A stretch of DNA of 64,000 nt from Chryseobacterium paludis (GCF_025403485.1 NZ_CP099966.1:1550001-1614000); one strand, 5' to 3'. Numbered from the stretch's first letter, positions 41,957-50,857 are shown. Made by a program: numbers and translations. The notes: generated by a model not told the origin, from the letters alone.

Positions 41957-43822
41957 TTATTTTTTGGTTTCAATTCTTATTTCGCTGGAAGAATCTCCGT
42001 CCTTTGAACGTTTATTAATATTCATACTCTTTATGTTAGCTGGATTTAATGCCTCCATCTCTTTTTTAGTAACCTGCTTGCCATCTATAAAAATTTTGGC
42101 ATCATCATTTCCATTAAATTTAAAATTCTTCACTCCATTCATCGTAATATTTCCATTTCCATCTTTTTTTACAAAGTCTGCATGCATCAACATAGCCGGC
42201 TCTTTTAAATCACTGAAACTGGTACTGGAATTAAATATATACGCTCTTCTGTTATTACCATCTAAAGCTCTTCTTTCCGCTTCAAGCTTAGCTCTTTCAA
42301 CATCCAGTTTAGCCCTTTTTTCATTAAGTTTTGCTCTTTTCCTGTCTATTTTAGCTCTTTTTGCTGCGTACTCCATAGCCCCTTTTGCATTTTCAGAAGC
42401 TTTAGTAAGTTCTGCAGCATCCCATTTCATGTCTTTAATATCCTTGAATTTCATTACTTTCACTCGAGGAGCATTAGGAGGTGATGGGGGTGACGGAACC
42501 TCAGAGAAATCAAAGTTAATTTCTGGAATTTCTGGAATTTCGATATCCATATTATTCTTAAGATCTTTTACTTTATTTTTCCATTCATCAGATTTGAAAA
42601 AATCATTGATCTTTTTCACTTCACTTGCATTGATCATATAAGCCATTCTAAAATCATCAGAACTTGTAATTTTTCCCATTTCTGCAGAAAGTGTACTTAG
42701 TTCATCGACATTCTTTTGAAACTCCTTACTTTCAGGTTTAAGCTCTTTTAAGGCCAGGCTTTTTTCCTGAATTTTCTTTCCAAGGTCTTTTAGTTTCTCA
42801 GTTTCCCTTTTTCTTAATATTTTTTGCTGAGGCTCATCAATTTTGCTTAGTCTACCCGGTGTAATAGTGTCCTTTTTAATTTCGGTTACCTTTTTCACCT
42901 GAGGTTCTTCCTTAATTTGAGCTACAGCCTCATGAATAGCTATATTCGATTCTTTAATTTCCTTATTTTTAGCATTTACCATATAGGCAAAAGCAACAGT
43001 AAATAAAACCGGTAATGCAAAAATTCTTCGCGCATATCCGAATTTGGTTTTGGGTTTTTGTAACATTTTTAATCGTTTTTTTAGATTTGAACTTAAAAAC
43101 GGACTGGTTGCAGGTAACTGTGTTCCGGAAAAGTGACTTGCTAAAAGCATCTGCGCAAATGCTTTTGTGTCCGATTGTTTGACGGCCTTTTTATCAGCCA
43201 GATATTCGTGGATTAATGTAAGTTCTTTCTTGATGAGATAAAAGAACGGATTGAACCAGAAAACGGAAGTAACCACTTCGATAAAAATTTTATCAAATGA
43301 ATGTTTCTGCTCAATATGTACCATTTCATGCTTTAAGATCTGTTTACCTATATCAGAGTTCAATACAATTGAATTTTTCCAGAATAGGTTCTTAAAGTAA
43401 GAAAAAGGTGCTTCAGTGAGATTGGTATGGTAAAAATTGATCCCATCAAAACTCTCTTTATGAAATTGATTTTTAAGCTGCTGGATCTTGATGATCCCGT
43501 AGATGAATCTTCCTATAAAATAGAGAGAAACCAATCCCAAAGCTGAAAAAATAATTCTAAAATAAATGTGGTCATTGCTTATGTTTTTATCTGAATTAAA
43601 ATTCTGTACTTTATTTATTAACAGGTACACCTCATTATTCACTTCTATTGTAAAGTCATCTACCTTTATAAGGGGTAATAATAATGACAGTAATATGGCC
43701 GATAACAAATAAAATCTGTTATAATGATGAAATGTCTTGTCCTTTAAAGACAACTGATAATACAAAAACGTTACACCTGAGCATAAAATAACTTTTCCAA
43801 AGTATAGAAATAATGTTTCCAT
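41957..43822 (-). CDS. M56-family (BlaR1/MecR1-like) membrane metallopeptidase
   Basis: A 621-residue integral-membrane peptidase. Four hydrophobic segments span the first ~285 residues (TMs near 5-25, 35-55, 90-112 and 270-290). The zinc-peptidase loop between TM3 and TM4 holds HEMVHIEQKH with His165, Glu166 and His169, plus EYLADKKAV downstream. Unlike BlaR1, the extracytoplasmic C-terminal half is not a penicillin-binding domain but a long charged helical region (KRAKLNEKRAKLDVERAKLE repeats near 480-515) and a beta-rich end. It overlaps the BlaI-type gene by one base (stop/start), so the two are translationally coupled. It probably senses an envelope signal and inactivates the repressor by proteolysis. 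Confidence 0.9.
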   Translation of the reverse strand: METLFLYFGKVILCSGVTFLYYQLSLKDKTFHHYNRFYLLSAILLSLLLPLIKVDDFTIEVNNEVYLLINKVQNFNSDKNISNDHIYFRIIFSALGLVSLYFIGRFIYGIIKIQQLKNQFHKESFDGINFYHTNLTEAPFSYFKNLFWKNSIVLNSDIGKQILKHEMVHIEQKHSFDKIFIEVVTSVFWFNPFFYLIKKELTLIHEYLADKKAVKQSDTKAFAQMLLASHFSGTQLPATSPFLSSNLKKRLKMLQKPKTKFGYARRIFALPVLFTVAFAYMVNAKNKEIKESNIAIHEAVAQIKEEPQVKKVTEIKKDTITPGRLSKIDEPQQKILRKRETEKLKDLGKKIQEKSLALKELKPESKEFQKNVDELSTLSAEMGKITSSDDFRMAYMINASEVKKINDFFKSDEWKNKVKDLKNNMDIEIPEIPEINFDFSEVPSPPSPPNAPRVKVMKFKDIKDMKWDAAELTKASENAKGAMEYAAKRAKIDRKRAKLNEKRAKLDVERAKLEAERRALDGNNRRAYIFNSSTSFSDLKEPAMLMHADFVKKDGNGNITMNGVKNFKFNGNDDAKIFIDGKQVTKKEMEALNPANIKSMNINKRSKDGDSSSEIRIETKK

Positions 43823-44187
43823 CAGTTTTTCTTTTTGAGTTCGCTTAATAACATTTCAAGATCTTCAACAGTCATTTCGTTTTTTTCTACAAGAAAGGAA
43901 ACTGCACTTTTGTACGAACCTTTAAAGTAGTTTTTCACAAGGCTTTTCATGGTTTTCCCAGAATATTGTTCTTTAGTGATCAACGGAAAATATTCGTGCT
44001 GCCTTCCGTATACATTATAATCCACAAACTCTTTATCCTTTAATACTTTTAAAATAGTAGAAACCGTATTGGTATGTGGCTTAGGTTCTGGAAATAAATC
44101 AAGAATATCTTTTAAAAATCCTTTTTCAATTTTCCAAAGGTATTGCATCACTTGTTCTTCTGCTTTTGTTAAAGTCTGAATTATCAT
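43822..44187 (-). CDS. BlaI/MecI/CopY-family transcriptional repressor
   Basis: A 121-residue winged-helix repressor. The HTH spans about residues 5-70: LTKAEEQVMQYLWKIEKGFL, then NTVSTILKVLKDKEFVDYN, matching BlaI/MecI recognition and wing elements. The C-terminal dimerisation helices follow (AVSFLVEKNEMTVEDLEMLL), the region where an M56 partner would cleave. It is first in the operon with the M56 peptidase. A TACA-N2-TGTA palindrome lies 63 nt upstream, so it probably represses its own operon. Confidence 0.92.
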   Translation of the reverse strand: MIIQTLTKAEEQVMQYLWKIEKGFLKDILDLFPEPKPHTNTVSTILKVLKDKEFVDYNVYGRQHEYFPLITKEQYSGKTMKSLVKNYFKGSYKSAVSFLVEKNEMTVEDLEMLLSELKKKN

Positions 44188-44516
44188 ATCCTGTTCATTT
44201 ATTCATTAATGATATTGTATGAATTTCTATATCACTATGAAATTAGTTATACAAATGTAGAAATAAATATCAATCAAACAACTATTTTTCTAGTGATAAA
44301 CCTTAATAAATCATAACCACCTGATAATCAATTAAATATTTTTAATTAAAATATGTTAAATTTTTAATGCGTATTCATTATCAGCTGAATTATCAATACT
44401 AAATCATTGAATTATAATCTAAATTCTTAAAACTTGTTAAATTTTATTAAATAAAATTAAAATGAATATGTTTAAACTGAGAAAATATATTTATTTTAGT
44501 GCTTTAAAAATTTCTC
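44188..44516. other. Divergent control region between the BlaI-type gene and a secreted-protein gene
   Basis: A 329-nt AT-rich gap. The only clear element is the TACAAATGTA palindrome (listed separately). No reading frame or RNA gene is seen. The right end provides the leader of the + strand gene at 44517, without a recognisable TAnnTTTG box. Confidence 0.5.
44250..44259. promoter_or_regulatory. Candidate BlaI-type operator
   Basis: TACAAATGTA is a TACA-N2-TGTA palindrome, the core recognised by BlaI/MecI repressors. It lies 63 nt upstream of the BlaI-type start codon. Confidence 0.6.
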
Positions 44517-45098
44517 ATGAAAAGATATAATTTACTGATTGTACTATTACTACTTATTTTTAACGTGACAACTGCTCAAAAGAAGGGTTCTCCTGCTGCA
44601 GATTTCAGCGCTTTAAAAGAAGCAAAAACTAAAATTGAAAAAACGGTTCCAGCTGTTATCGGACACCTACAGGCGATAGCAACCAAAGAAGGGGACAATA
44701 ATATTCTTACCAACGGAAAGATCGCATTAGGAAAGGAATATGGTATTTTAGAATCTGAATGGCGTTTATACAGAGGAAATATGAACAATTGCATTCTGAA
44801 CAATTCTTCTAAAAAAGCAAAAAAATGTATGGAGTATCATACTCAGTATTTGAGAAATACTTTAATCAATTACAAAAACTACATTACGTATCTAACGAAG
44901 AAGAATGGATATCTGGGTGTTGAAGGAGATACTAAGATCGATTTCAATCCAGGAGAAATTACAACTAAGCTAAATGAAGCGTACTTTAACGGAAATAATG
45001 CAGCCAATAGAATGAAAGGGGGTCAAAAGACCGAGTTTCTGGGGCAGAATATGGCTGAAGACATCAACTTAACATCTTATAATCAACTCGCTCAATAA
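44517..45098 (+). CDS. Hypothetical exported protein
   Basis: A 193-residue protein with a signal peptide (MKRYNLLIVLLLLIFNVTTAQ). The mature part is mostly helical and basic, with two cysteines (NNCILNN and KKCMEYH) that could form a disulfide in the periplasm. No domain is recognised. It is divergent from the BlaI/M56 operon and shares its control region, so it could belong to the same regulon, though no operator copy lies close to its start. A strong terminator follows 5 nt past the stop. Confidence 0.75.
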   Translation: MKRYNLLIVLLLLIFNVTTAQKKGSPAADFSALKEAKTKIEKTVPAVIGHLQAIATKEGDNNILTNGKIALGKEYGILESEWRLYRGNMNNCILNNSSKKAKKCMEYHTQYLRNTLINYKNYITYLTKKNGYLGVEGDTKIDFNPGEITTKLNEAYFNGNNAANRMKGGQKTEFLGQNMAEDINLTSYNQLAQ

Positions 45099-45103
45099 TA
45101 TAT

Positions 45104-45132
45104 AATCCCGCTTCTAAAGCGGGATTTTTTTT
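45104..45132 (+). terminator. Terminator of the hypothetical exported-protein gene
   Basis: AATCCCGCTT (45104-45113) pairs with AAGCGGGATT (45117-45126) over 3 nt, followed by TTTTTTT. Confidence 0.95.
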
Positions 45133-45645
45133 TCACCAAAAAGTAATACTATACCTGTTTCGACCTCACCCCAGATATTTATTTTTTATTTTTTTATTCT
45201 CACCAAACATTTTGTTATTATATAGTTCCCAAAGAGTATACAAATATTGAAATGAATATTCATGACTTGAGTAATAGAAATAGGTCATCTGGAAATTTAA
45301 AGTAAGTCATAGCCGATACCAATTTCTTTATGAATAAAATTAGCACTTTACTTTACTAGACCCAATCAGAAACTTTAACTTTTAGTAAGAATATGTATTC
45401 AATTTTCACATATTTATAGACAAACTGATCTTTTCACAGTTTCAAAGCTCTATTTTTCATCCAATAATCTGTATGTTATTAAATCTATTTGAGTTATTTA
45501 GAAAGTAAACAGAACGAAATACAGAAAATTATAATACAAAAAACATCTTTTATATTCTTTCATTATACATAATAATGTAGCCAACTGCACAGGCGCTGGA
45601 ACTGGAATGGTATAAAATTTTGCTATATTTACTATATACACTTAT
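45133..45645. other. 513-nt intergenic region, no gene seen
   Basis: AT-rich sequence without a credible reading frame on either strand. A TATATTTA box at 45624-45631 could start the small lipoprotein pseudogene that follows. A loose TACA-N6-TGTA dyad lies near 45566-45579. Nothing else is supported. Confidence 0.5.
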
Positions 45646-45978
45646 ATGAGATATTTTACAATAGTTGTTTTGATAATTTTTGCAAGTTGCCATAAAAAAA
45701 TAAGCCAACCAATAGTTGACTACAGTACAAACTACAGTGACAATGAGCGTATGCTTTCACTATCAGCAGGACTAAAAAAACAAAAGCAACAAACAATTGT
45801 ACTCATTGATCAAAAAGAATCTGATTATGATACTTTCAGGAATCTTATTGCATAAAATAAAATTAAAAATCTTAAAATAATAAAAGATAGCTCAGAAATA
45901 AAACTATTGAATTATCCTTATGATAGAATTAAGACCATAATTAGTGCCACAAAAAAAATAATAAAGAGGCTATTTTAA
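45646..45978 (+). pseudogene. Small lipoprotein gene broken by an in-frame TAA
   Basis: MRYFTIVVLIIFASCHKK is a lipoprotein signal with the lipobox Cys at residue 15. The frame stops at TAA 45853-45855 after 69 codons, then stays open for 40 codons (NKIKNLKIIKDSSEIKLL...) to 45976-45978. The pair TIVLIDQKESDYDTF ... IKNLKIIKDSSEIKLL resembles TonB-plug-like small proteins, where (V/I)LIDGKE..D is followed by I.SI.VLKDA. The downstream part fits the same fold, so a single nonsense change has probably broken one ~110-residue protein. Confidence 0.5.
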
Positions 45979-46095
45979 GCCTAAACTTGTTCTAAATCCT
46001 ATTGAAAAAATTAAAGTAATCTCCTGCCGGTTCAGTGCAAATAATTTTCAAAACTGTATGTTTTTTTTATATAAAGATGAAAATAACTTCAAACA

Positions 46096-46126
46096 AAAAA
46101 GAGAACCACAATGTGATTCTCTTTTT
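46096..46126 (-). terminator. Terminator of the initiator tRNA array
   Basis: AAAAAGAGAA (46096-46105) pairs with TTCTCTTTTT (46117-46126), extended by CAC/GTG. It lies just past the 3' end of the last tRNA on the minus strand. Confidence 0.85.
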
Positions 46127-46133
46127 GCTTTAG

Positions 46134-46206
<73 letters not shown>

Positions 46207-46247
46207 GTGTATCTTTAGAGTGTTTACCGAAAACACTTTATTCTTAG

Positions 46248-46320
<73 letters not shown>

Positions 46321-46361
46321 GTGTATCTTTAGAGTGCTTACCGAAAACACTTTATTCTTAG

Positions 46362-46434
<73 letters not shown>

Positions 46435-46475
46435 GTGTATCTTTAGAGTGCTTACCGAAAGCACTTTATTCTTAG

Positions 46476-46548
<73 letters not shown>

Positions 46549-46559
46549 ATATTGGATTG

Positions 46560-46567
46560 CAAATGTA
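46560..46567 (-). promoter_or_regulatory. Promoter -7 box of the tRNA array
   Basis: Minus strand TACATTTG fits TAnnTTTG and ends 11 nt before the first tRNA. No TTG at the -33 distance. Confidence 0.6.
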
Positions 46568-46637
46568 CGACTATTTTTTTAAATTCCTAATTTTTCTTTT
46601 AAATAAAGGAGTTTTATGAAAACTATTCATTTATTTG

Positions 46638-46645
46638 TATCTTTG
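46638..46645 (+). promoter_or_regulatory. Promoter -7 box, giving a leaderless or near-leaderless transcript
   Basis: TATCTTTG ends 4 nt before the ATG at 46650. With a start point about 5-7 nt past the box, the transcript would begin at or next to the start codon. Confidence 0.55.
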
Positions 46646-46649
46646 TTTT

Positions 46650-47261
46650 ATGGCAAAAATATTAAAAATTTATCCTGATAATCCTCAGGAAAATCTTATT
46701 AATGAGGTCATTAAAACCTTAAATAACGGTGGATTAATTATTTATCCTTCAGATACTATTTATGCATTAGGCTGTAATATTTTTGATATCAAAGCCATGG
46801 AAAAACTGGCTCAATTAAAGAAAATGAAGCTTGATAAAGCACAATTTTCGATCATTTGTAATGATCTGAGTCATCTTTCTGATTTTACAAGACCTATTGA
46901 CACTTCTGTTTTCAGATTTTTAAAAAGTCATCTCCCGGGACCTTTTACATTTATTTTAGATGCCAATAAAAGTGTACCTCTAGCCTATAAGGGACATAAA
47001 ACCATCGGTATTCGTGTTCCTGACCATCCTATTCCACAACTTATTGTTGAAAAGTTAGGCCACCCAATAGCTTCCACCTCTATCAGAGATGAAGATGAAG
47101 TAATTGAATACTCTACAGATCCTGAATTAATTGCTGAAAAATACGACCATTTAGTAGACATTGTCATCGATTCCGGTTATGGTGATAATGTAGCATCTAC
47201 GATCGTTGACCTTACTTCCGGAGAGCCTGAAGTGATAAGACAAGGAAAAGGAATGATCTAA
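46650..47261 (+). CDS. tsaC: L-threonylcarbamoyladenylate synthase (Sua5/YrdC/YciO family)
   Basis: Makes threonylcarbamoyl-AMP from threonine, bicarbonate and ATP for t6A37 modification of ANN-decoding tRNAs. The ATG at 46650 (MAKILKIYPDN, 203 residues) is preferred over an in-frame upstream codon because it fits the family and sits just after the promoter box. The conserved GLIIYPSDTIYALGCNIF (about 30-48), the KxR-like LKKMKLDKAQF and the SIRDEDEV and TIVDLTSGEPEVIRQGKG segments match the YrdC fold. The C-terminal Sua5 domain is absent. It is closer to YciO than to canonical TsaC in places, so the t6A role is likely but not proven. It heads a run of closely spaced genes. Confidence 0.85.
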   Translation: MAKILKIYPDNPQENLINEVIKTLNNGGLIIYPSDTIYALGCNIFDIKAMEKLAQLKKMKLDKAQFSIICNDLSHLSDFTRPIDTSVFRFLKSHLPGPFTFILDANKSVPLAYKGHKTIGIRVPDHPIPQLIVEKLGHPIASTSIRDEDEVIEYSTDPELIAEKYDHLVDIVIDSGYGDNVASTIVDLTSGEPEVIRQGKGMI

Positions 47262-47282
47262 TTGGTGATATTGCTTACTAAA

Positions 47283-47984
47283 ATGAGTCTTAATGGAAAA
47301 TATTCTTTAGGAATAATCCTTGCTTTTACGCTTCTTGCATTGGCAATGCTTTATTTAATCCCTTTGATAAATGTGATCACAGATTCTAAAAGCATTAATA
47401 CCCATGTTTTTTTCTACAGTAGGATTGTTCTTTGGATGATTATGTCATTAATTTTTTGTTATAATGCCGTAATAGAAAAAGAGCCCTTCTTTCTTTGGAG
47501 AGAGAAAAGATATTCTTTATTCTTTTATATTGGAGCAGTTGTCTGTCTTTATTTTATCTGTGCGGTCGGAGGAGCATTTATTAATGCTGTCATTATGACT
47601 TTACATCGGGAACAAATCAGTAATAAGCTTATTCAATTGCAATCTTTGTTTAAGGGTAATTATTTTCTCATCATTTCCATTTGCCTAACAGCAGGTGTTG
47701 TAGAAGAATTGCTAATGAGAGGCTACATTCAACCTAGAGTAGAGAAAATATACCATAGCCCGATTTTAGGAGTCTTGGCATCAGCTGTTTTATTTGGCAT
47801 TCTCCATAGCACGTATGGAACGATAGGCCAAGTCGTAATTCCATTTTTTATTGGAGTAGTTTTTGCTATATTTTACAAATTATATTCGAATATTAAAATC
47901 CTTATTATCTGTCATTTTATGTATGATTTTATCTCTTTGATGATCATGAATTTTATTGATATTAAACACTTATCTTCTTTTTAA
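47283..47984 (+). CDS. CPBP-family intramembrane metalloprotease (CAAX protease-like)
   Basis: The start taken is ATG at 47283 (MSLNGKYS, 233 residues). An upstream TTG is possible but less likely. The protein has six to seven hydrophobic helices with the glutamyl protease motifs: EELLMRGYIQPR (EExxxR, about 145-156), FGILHSTYG (second catalytic His) and HFMYDF (third motif). CPBP/ABI proteins process membrane proteins or confer bacteriocin immunity. It lies 21 nt after tsaC and 4 nt before yaaA, in the same operon. Confidence 0.87.
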   Translation: MSLNGKYSLGIILAFTLLALAMLYLIPLINVITDSKSINTHVFFYSRIVLWMIMSLIFCYNAVIEKEPFFLWREKRYSLFFYIGAVVCLYFICAVGGAFINAVIMTLHREQISNKLIQLQSLFKGNYFLIISICLTAGVVEELLMRGYIQPRVEKIYHSPILGVLASAVLFGILHSTYGTIGQVVIPFFIGVVFAIFYKLYSNIKILIICHFMYDFISLMIMNFIDIKHLSSF

Positions 47985-47988
47985 CATT

Positions 47989-48747
47989 ATGAAAATTATT
48001 ACATCACCTGCCAAATTAATGAATGTAGAAAACTCAACTGATTTGCTGAGATCTACTACTCCCAAGTTCATTGAAGATGCAGAATTTATACAATCTTTTT
48101 TAAAGCATAAATCCCCCAAATACCTTTCCGAATTAATGGAGATCTCTCCTAAACTGGCGGATGAAAACTGGGAAAGAAATCAAAAATGGAAATCAAATCC
48201 AAAACCAAAAGAGTCTGCTCCTGCAATGTTTGCTTTTACAGGTGAGGTCTATAGAGGTCTTGATGCAAAAACTTTGGATAAAAAAGCTATAGATTATCTG
48301 CAAAAACACTACAGAATGCTTTCCGGATTATATGGTTTACTAAAACCTTCGGATAAAGTAATGCTGTACAGACTGGAAATGGGTCGTCATTTTGAATTTG
48401 ATCACTATAAAAATCTCTATGAGTTTTGGCGTGAAAAAATTACTGAGCAATTAAATTCGGAGATGAAAAAGAATGAAATTTTACTTCACCTAGCCAGTAA
48501 CGAATATGGAAAGGTAATTGACAGAAAGAAACTGAATCATAAGGTAATTGATTTCGATTTCTATGAGTTAAAAGAAGGAAAATTAAAAACCATTGTTGTC
48601 TATACTAAACATGCAAGAGGTCTGGTTGTGAGATTCTGTGCCGAAACTAATGCAAAAACACTTAATGATGTAAAAGCTTTCAATTATGACGGCTACAGAA
48701 TAGATGAAGATAAGTCAACTGATACAAAATTGGTTTTTACAAGATAA
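47989..48747 (+). CDS. yaaA: Peroxide stress protein YaaA (UPF0246)
   Basis: The start at 47989 (MKIITSPAKLMN, 252 residues) follows the previous stop by 4 nt. The opening ITSPAK and the conserved FTGEVYRGLDAKTLD (about 75), then LSGLYGLLKPSDKVMLYRLEMG, are YaaA/DUF328 signatures. In E. coli YaaA limits intracellular iron during H2O2 stress. The protein is cytosolic with a DNA-binding fold. It is followed immediately by prmC, with no gap between stop and start. Confidence 0.93.
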   Translation: MKIITSPAKLMNVENSTDLLRSTTPKFIEDAEFIQSFLKHKSPKYLSELMEISPKLADENWERNQKWKSNPKPKESAPAMFAFTGEVYRGLDAKTLDKKAIDYLQKHYRMLSGLYGLLKPSDKVMLYRLEMGRHFEFDHYKNLYEFWREKITEQLNSEMKKNEILLHLASNEYGKVIDRKKLNHKVIDFDFYELKEGKLKTIVVYTKHARGLVVRFCAETNAKTLNDVKAFNYDGYRIDEDKSTDTKLVFTR

Positions 48748-49596
48748 ATGACAATCTCAGAATTCAAGATATATTTTAAGACCGAACTTCAGGATCTGTA
48801 TACAGAGTCGGAAAGCACATTTCTGTATTCTATTTTCGTTGAAAAAATTATAGGTTTTGACTCATTTCAGCAAAGAAGGTTTTCACATCAGGAGTTATTG
48901 GTTGATGATGAAAAAAGACTTCAGGGAATTATTTTAGAATTAAAAACCAATAAGCCCTATCAGCATATTTTAGGAGAAACTGAATTTTACGGAATGAGAT
49001 TTTTTGTAGATGAAAATGTTTTAATACCACGTCCTGAAACTGAAGAATTACTGGAAATAGCTATTGATAAAATTCAACGTTTAATACATAATACTCAGGA
49101 TTTAAAAATTCTCGATATTGGAACAGGAAGTGGAGTTATTCCTTTAGTTTTAAAGAAGTATTTTCCTGAAGCTAACGTTTCATCCATTGATTTTTCTGAA
49201 AAAGCTTTAGAAACAGCAAAAAAGAATTCTGCTTTTCATCAACTTGATATTAATTTTATCCACGTTGATTATCTGAATTTTGAACTTACTGAAAATTATG
49301 ATATTATAATTTCAAATCCACCTTATATTGGAATGGAAGAGGAAATTGAAATTGTAGATTCTGTGAAAGAGTTTGAGCCTAAAATGGCGCTCTTCTCTCC
49401 TACTTCCGATGCTTTGATCTTCTATCGGAAGATCGCAGAAGACTCAAAAAAACACTTGAATGAAAATGGAATGTTATTTTTAGAAATCAATCAAAAGCTT
49501 GGTCCTGAGACATTGGAACTTTATTCTTTTTTTTCAGAAGCTCAACTGGTTAAGGATCTATCTGAGAATGACCGGTTTATTATTGGAAGAAAATAA
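48748..49596 (+). CDS. prmC: Peptide chain release factor N5-glutamine methyltransferase
   Basis: SAM-dependent enzyme that methylates the GGQ glutamine of RF1 and RF2, raising termination efficiency. The 282 residues show an N-terminal helical domain and the methyltransferase core with ILDIGTGSGVIPLVLKKYF (about 120-138). The catalytic NPPYI follows at 190-194, and the hallmark FYGMRFFVDENVLIPRPETEELL is near 83-105. The start codon abuts the yaaA stop, so translation is coupled. Confidence 0.95.
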   Translation: MTISEFKIYFKTELQDLYTESESTFLYSIFVEKIIGFDSFQQRRFSHQELLVDDEKRLQGIILELKTNKPYQHILGETEFYGMRFFVDENVLIPRPETEELLEIAIDKIQRLIHNTQDLKILDIGTGSGVIPLVLKKYFPEANVSSIDFSEKALETAKKNSAFHQLDINFIHVDYLNFELTENYDIIISNPPYIGMEEEIEIVDSVKEFEPKMALFSPTSDALIFYRKIAEDSKKHLNENGMLFLEINQKLGPETLELYSFFSEAQLVKDLSENDRFIIGRK

Positions 49597-49646
49597 TACA
49601 ATCAGAATTTTTTAGTTCCGTATCTTTAATTAAAATTCCGAACGTT

Positions 49647-50033
49647 ATGCCACACTTTATTATAGATTGTTCAGAAGAGGTTTTAAATATAAAATCTCCC
49701 CATGAAATAATGGATGCCATATACGAAGTAGCCGAAGCGTCGGGGCTTTTTGCCAAAAATGATATTAAAGTTAGAATTACACCTTTCAAATATTATAAAC
49801 TTGGTGATGAAAAGAATAATTTCATTCATATTTTCGGAAATATTATGGCGGGAAGAAGTATTGAGCAGAAAGCTAATCTATCAAAACAGATCATTAAACG
49901 ATTTAATCAGATGTTTCCTGAAATTCCCATCTTATCAATGAATATCACAGAGTTTGAAGCAGCAACATACTGTAATAAATCACTGATTGATCCTGAAAAT
50001 ACTAATGGTGACAGACATTTCAATAATAAATAG
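49647..50033 (+). CDS. 5-carboxymethyl-2-hydroxymuconate delta-isomerase-like tautomerase
   Basis: A 128-residue tautomerase-superfamily protein with the N-terminal Met-Pro required for catalytic Pro1 after Met removal (MPHFIIDCSEEVL). The MAGRSIEQKANLSKQII segment and the C-terminal TEFEAATYCNK match the CHMI family, which acts in homoprotocatechuate degradation. No other genes of that pathway lie nearby, so it may act on another enol/keto substrate. It lies 50 nt after prmC without a terminator. Confidence 0.85.
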   Translation: MPHFIIDCSEEVLNIKSPHEIMDAIYEVAEASGLFAKNDIKVRITPFKYYKLGDEKNNFIHIFGNIMAGRSIEQKANLSKQIIKRFNQMFPEIPILSMNITEFEAATYCNKSLIDPENTNGDRHFNNK

Positions 50034-50146
50034 TACATTTTCTGTTTCATATTTATCGTTTGAATTAATAGATCCATCAAATATTTCGTTAATTAATACT
50101 ACAATTTATTAGTAACTTTCGTTCTTAATCATTGCCTTTAGCAACC

Positions 50147-50164
50147 AAGGAAATGCATTTCCTT
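50147..50164. promoter_or_regulatory. 18-bp perfect palindrome, possible operator
   Basis: AAGGAAATGCATTTCCTT is fully self-complementary. It lies 52 nt upstream of the DUF4180 start and has no T-run, so a protein-binding site is as likely as a terminator stem. Confidence 0.5.
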
Positions 50165-50216
50165 TACAGCATTTTTAGATAATATGAAGTTATCGATATC
50201 AAACAATTAAGTCACT

Positions 50217-50576
50217 ATGGAAATTAAAACTCATATCATTAATAACACAAAAATAGCAGAAATCGTTACTGATGAACTTATTATACAATCGGCTCAAGAC
50301 AGTCTGGATCTCTTAGGAAATATTTACTATCAGGGGTTCGACAGATTAATCATTTATGAAAAAAATATGACACCGGATTTTTTTGATCTTAAAACAAAAA
50401 TTGCAGGTGATATACTCCAAAAATTTTCTAATTACAGAATGCCGTTAGCCATTATTGGAGATTTTAAAAAATATGAAAGTAAAAGCATTAAAGATTTTAT
50501 TTTTGAAAGTAACAAAACAAGACATATTAATTTTGTAGCTGTGCTTGAAGAAGCATTAGAAAATTTTTCAAAATAA
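50217..50576 (+). CDS. DUF4180-family protein
   Basis: A 119-residue soluble protein. The core LLGNIYYQGFDRLIIYEKNM (about 31-50) and FFDLKTKIAGDILQKFSNYR, then LAIIGDFKKYESKSIKDFIFE, match DUF4180. That domain occurs alone and fused to regulators; no activity is known. No signal peptide or TM is present. An 18-bp palindrome upstream may control it. The gap on its right (50577-51145) holds only the leader of the next operon. Confidence 0.85.
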   Translation: MEIKTHIINNTKIAEIVTDELIIQSAQDSLDLLGNIYYQGFDRLIIYEKNMTPDFFDLKTKIAGDILQKFSNYRMPLAIIGDFKKYESKSIKDFIFESNKTRHINFVAVLEEALENFSK

Positions 50577-50832
50577 ATAATTTTTCTTTAGTTTAAAGGA
50601 TCAATAAAGATTAATTTATTCAAATATTCCCATAAAATTATTTTATGGATTTTTTATTTTCATTTTTCACTAAATGAAAGTATTTCAGAACGTTACTACT
50701 CCATATATTAGAAATAATCTATTAAATAGATAATATAAATAATAATTTAAATCATAAAATTATTTTTAATTTAAAATTTAAGCCAAATAAAAATTCACAT
50801 CTGAAAGACAGGGGATTAAAGTAATTTATTCC
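50577..50832. other. AT-rich intergenic stretch, nothing identified
   Basis: No reading frame, hairpin terminator or RNA gene is evident between the DUF4180 stop and the promoter of the next operon. Confidence 0.4.
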
Positions 50833-50840
50833 TATATTTG
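50833..50840 (+). promoter_or_regulatory. Promoter -7 box of the lectin operon leader
   Basis: TATATTTG fits TAnnTTTG and would start a leader of roughly 300 nt before the first gene at 51146. Confidence 0.55.
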
Positions 50841-50857
50841 CAACAAACACAAGAAGT

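Noticed and set aside
41949..42641. 230-codon open frame on the + strand
   Set aside because: It is antisense to the M56 peptidase gene, with low-complexity Leu/Ser content produced by the Lys/Glu repeats of the real gene.
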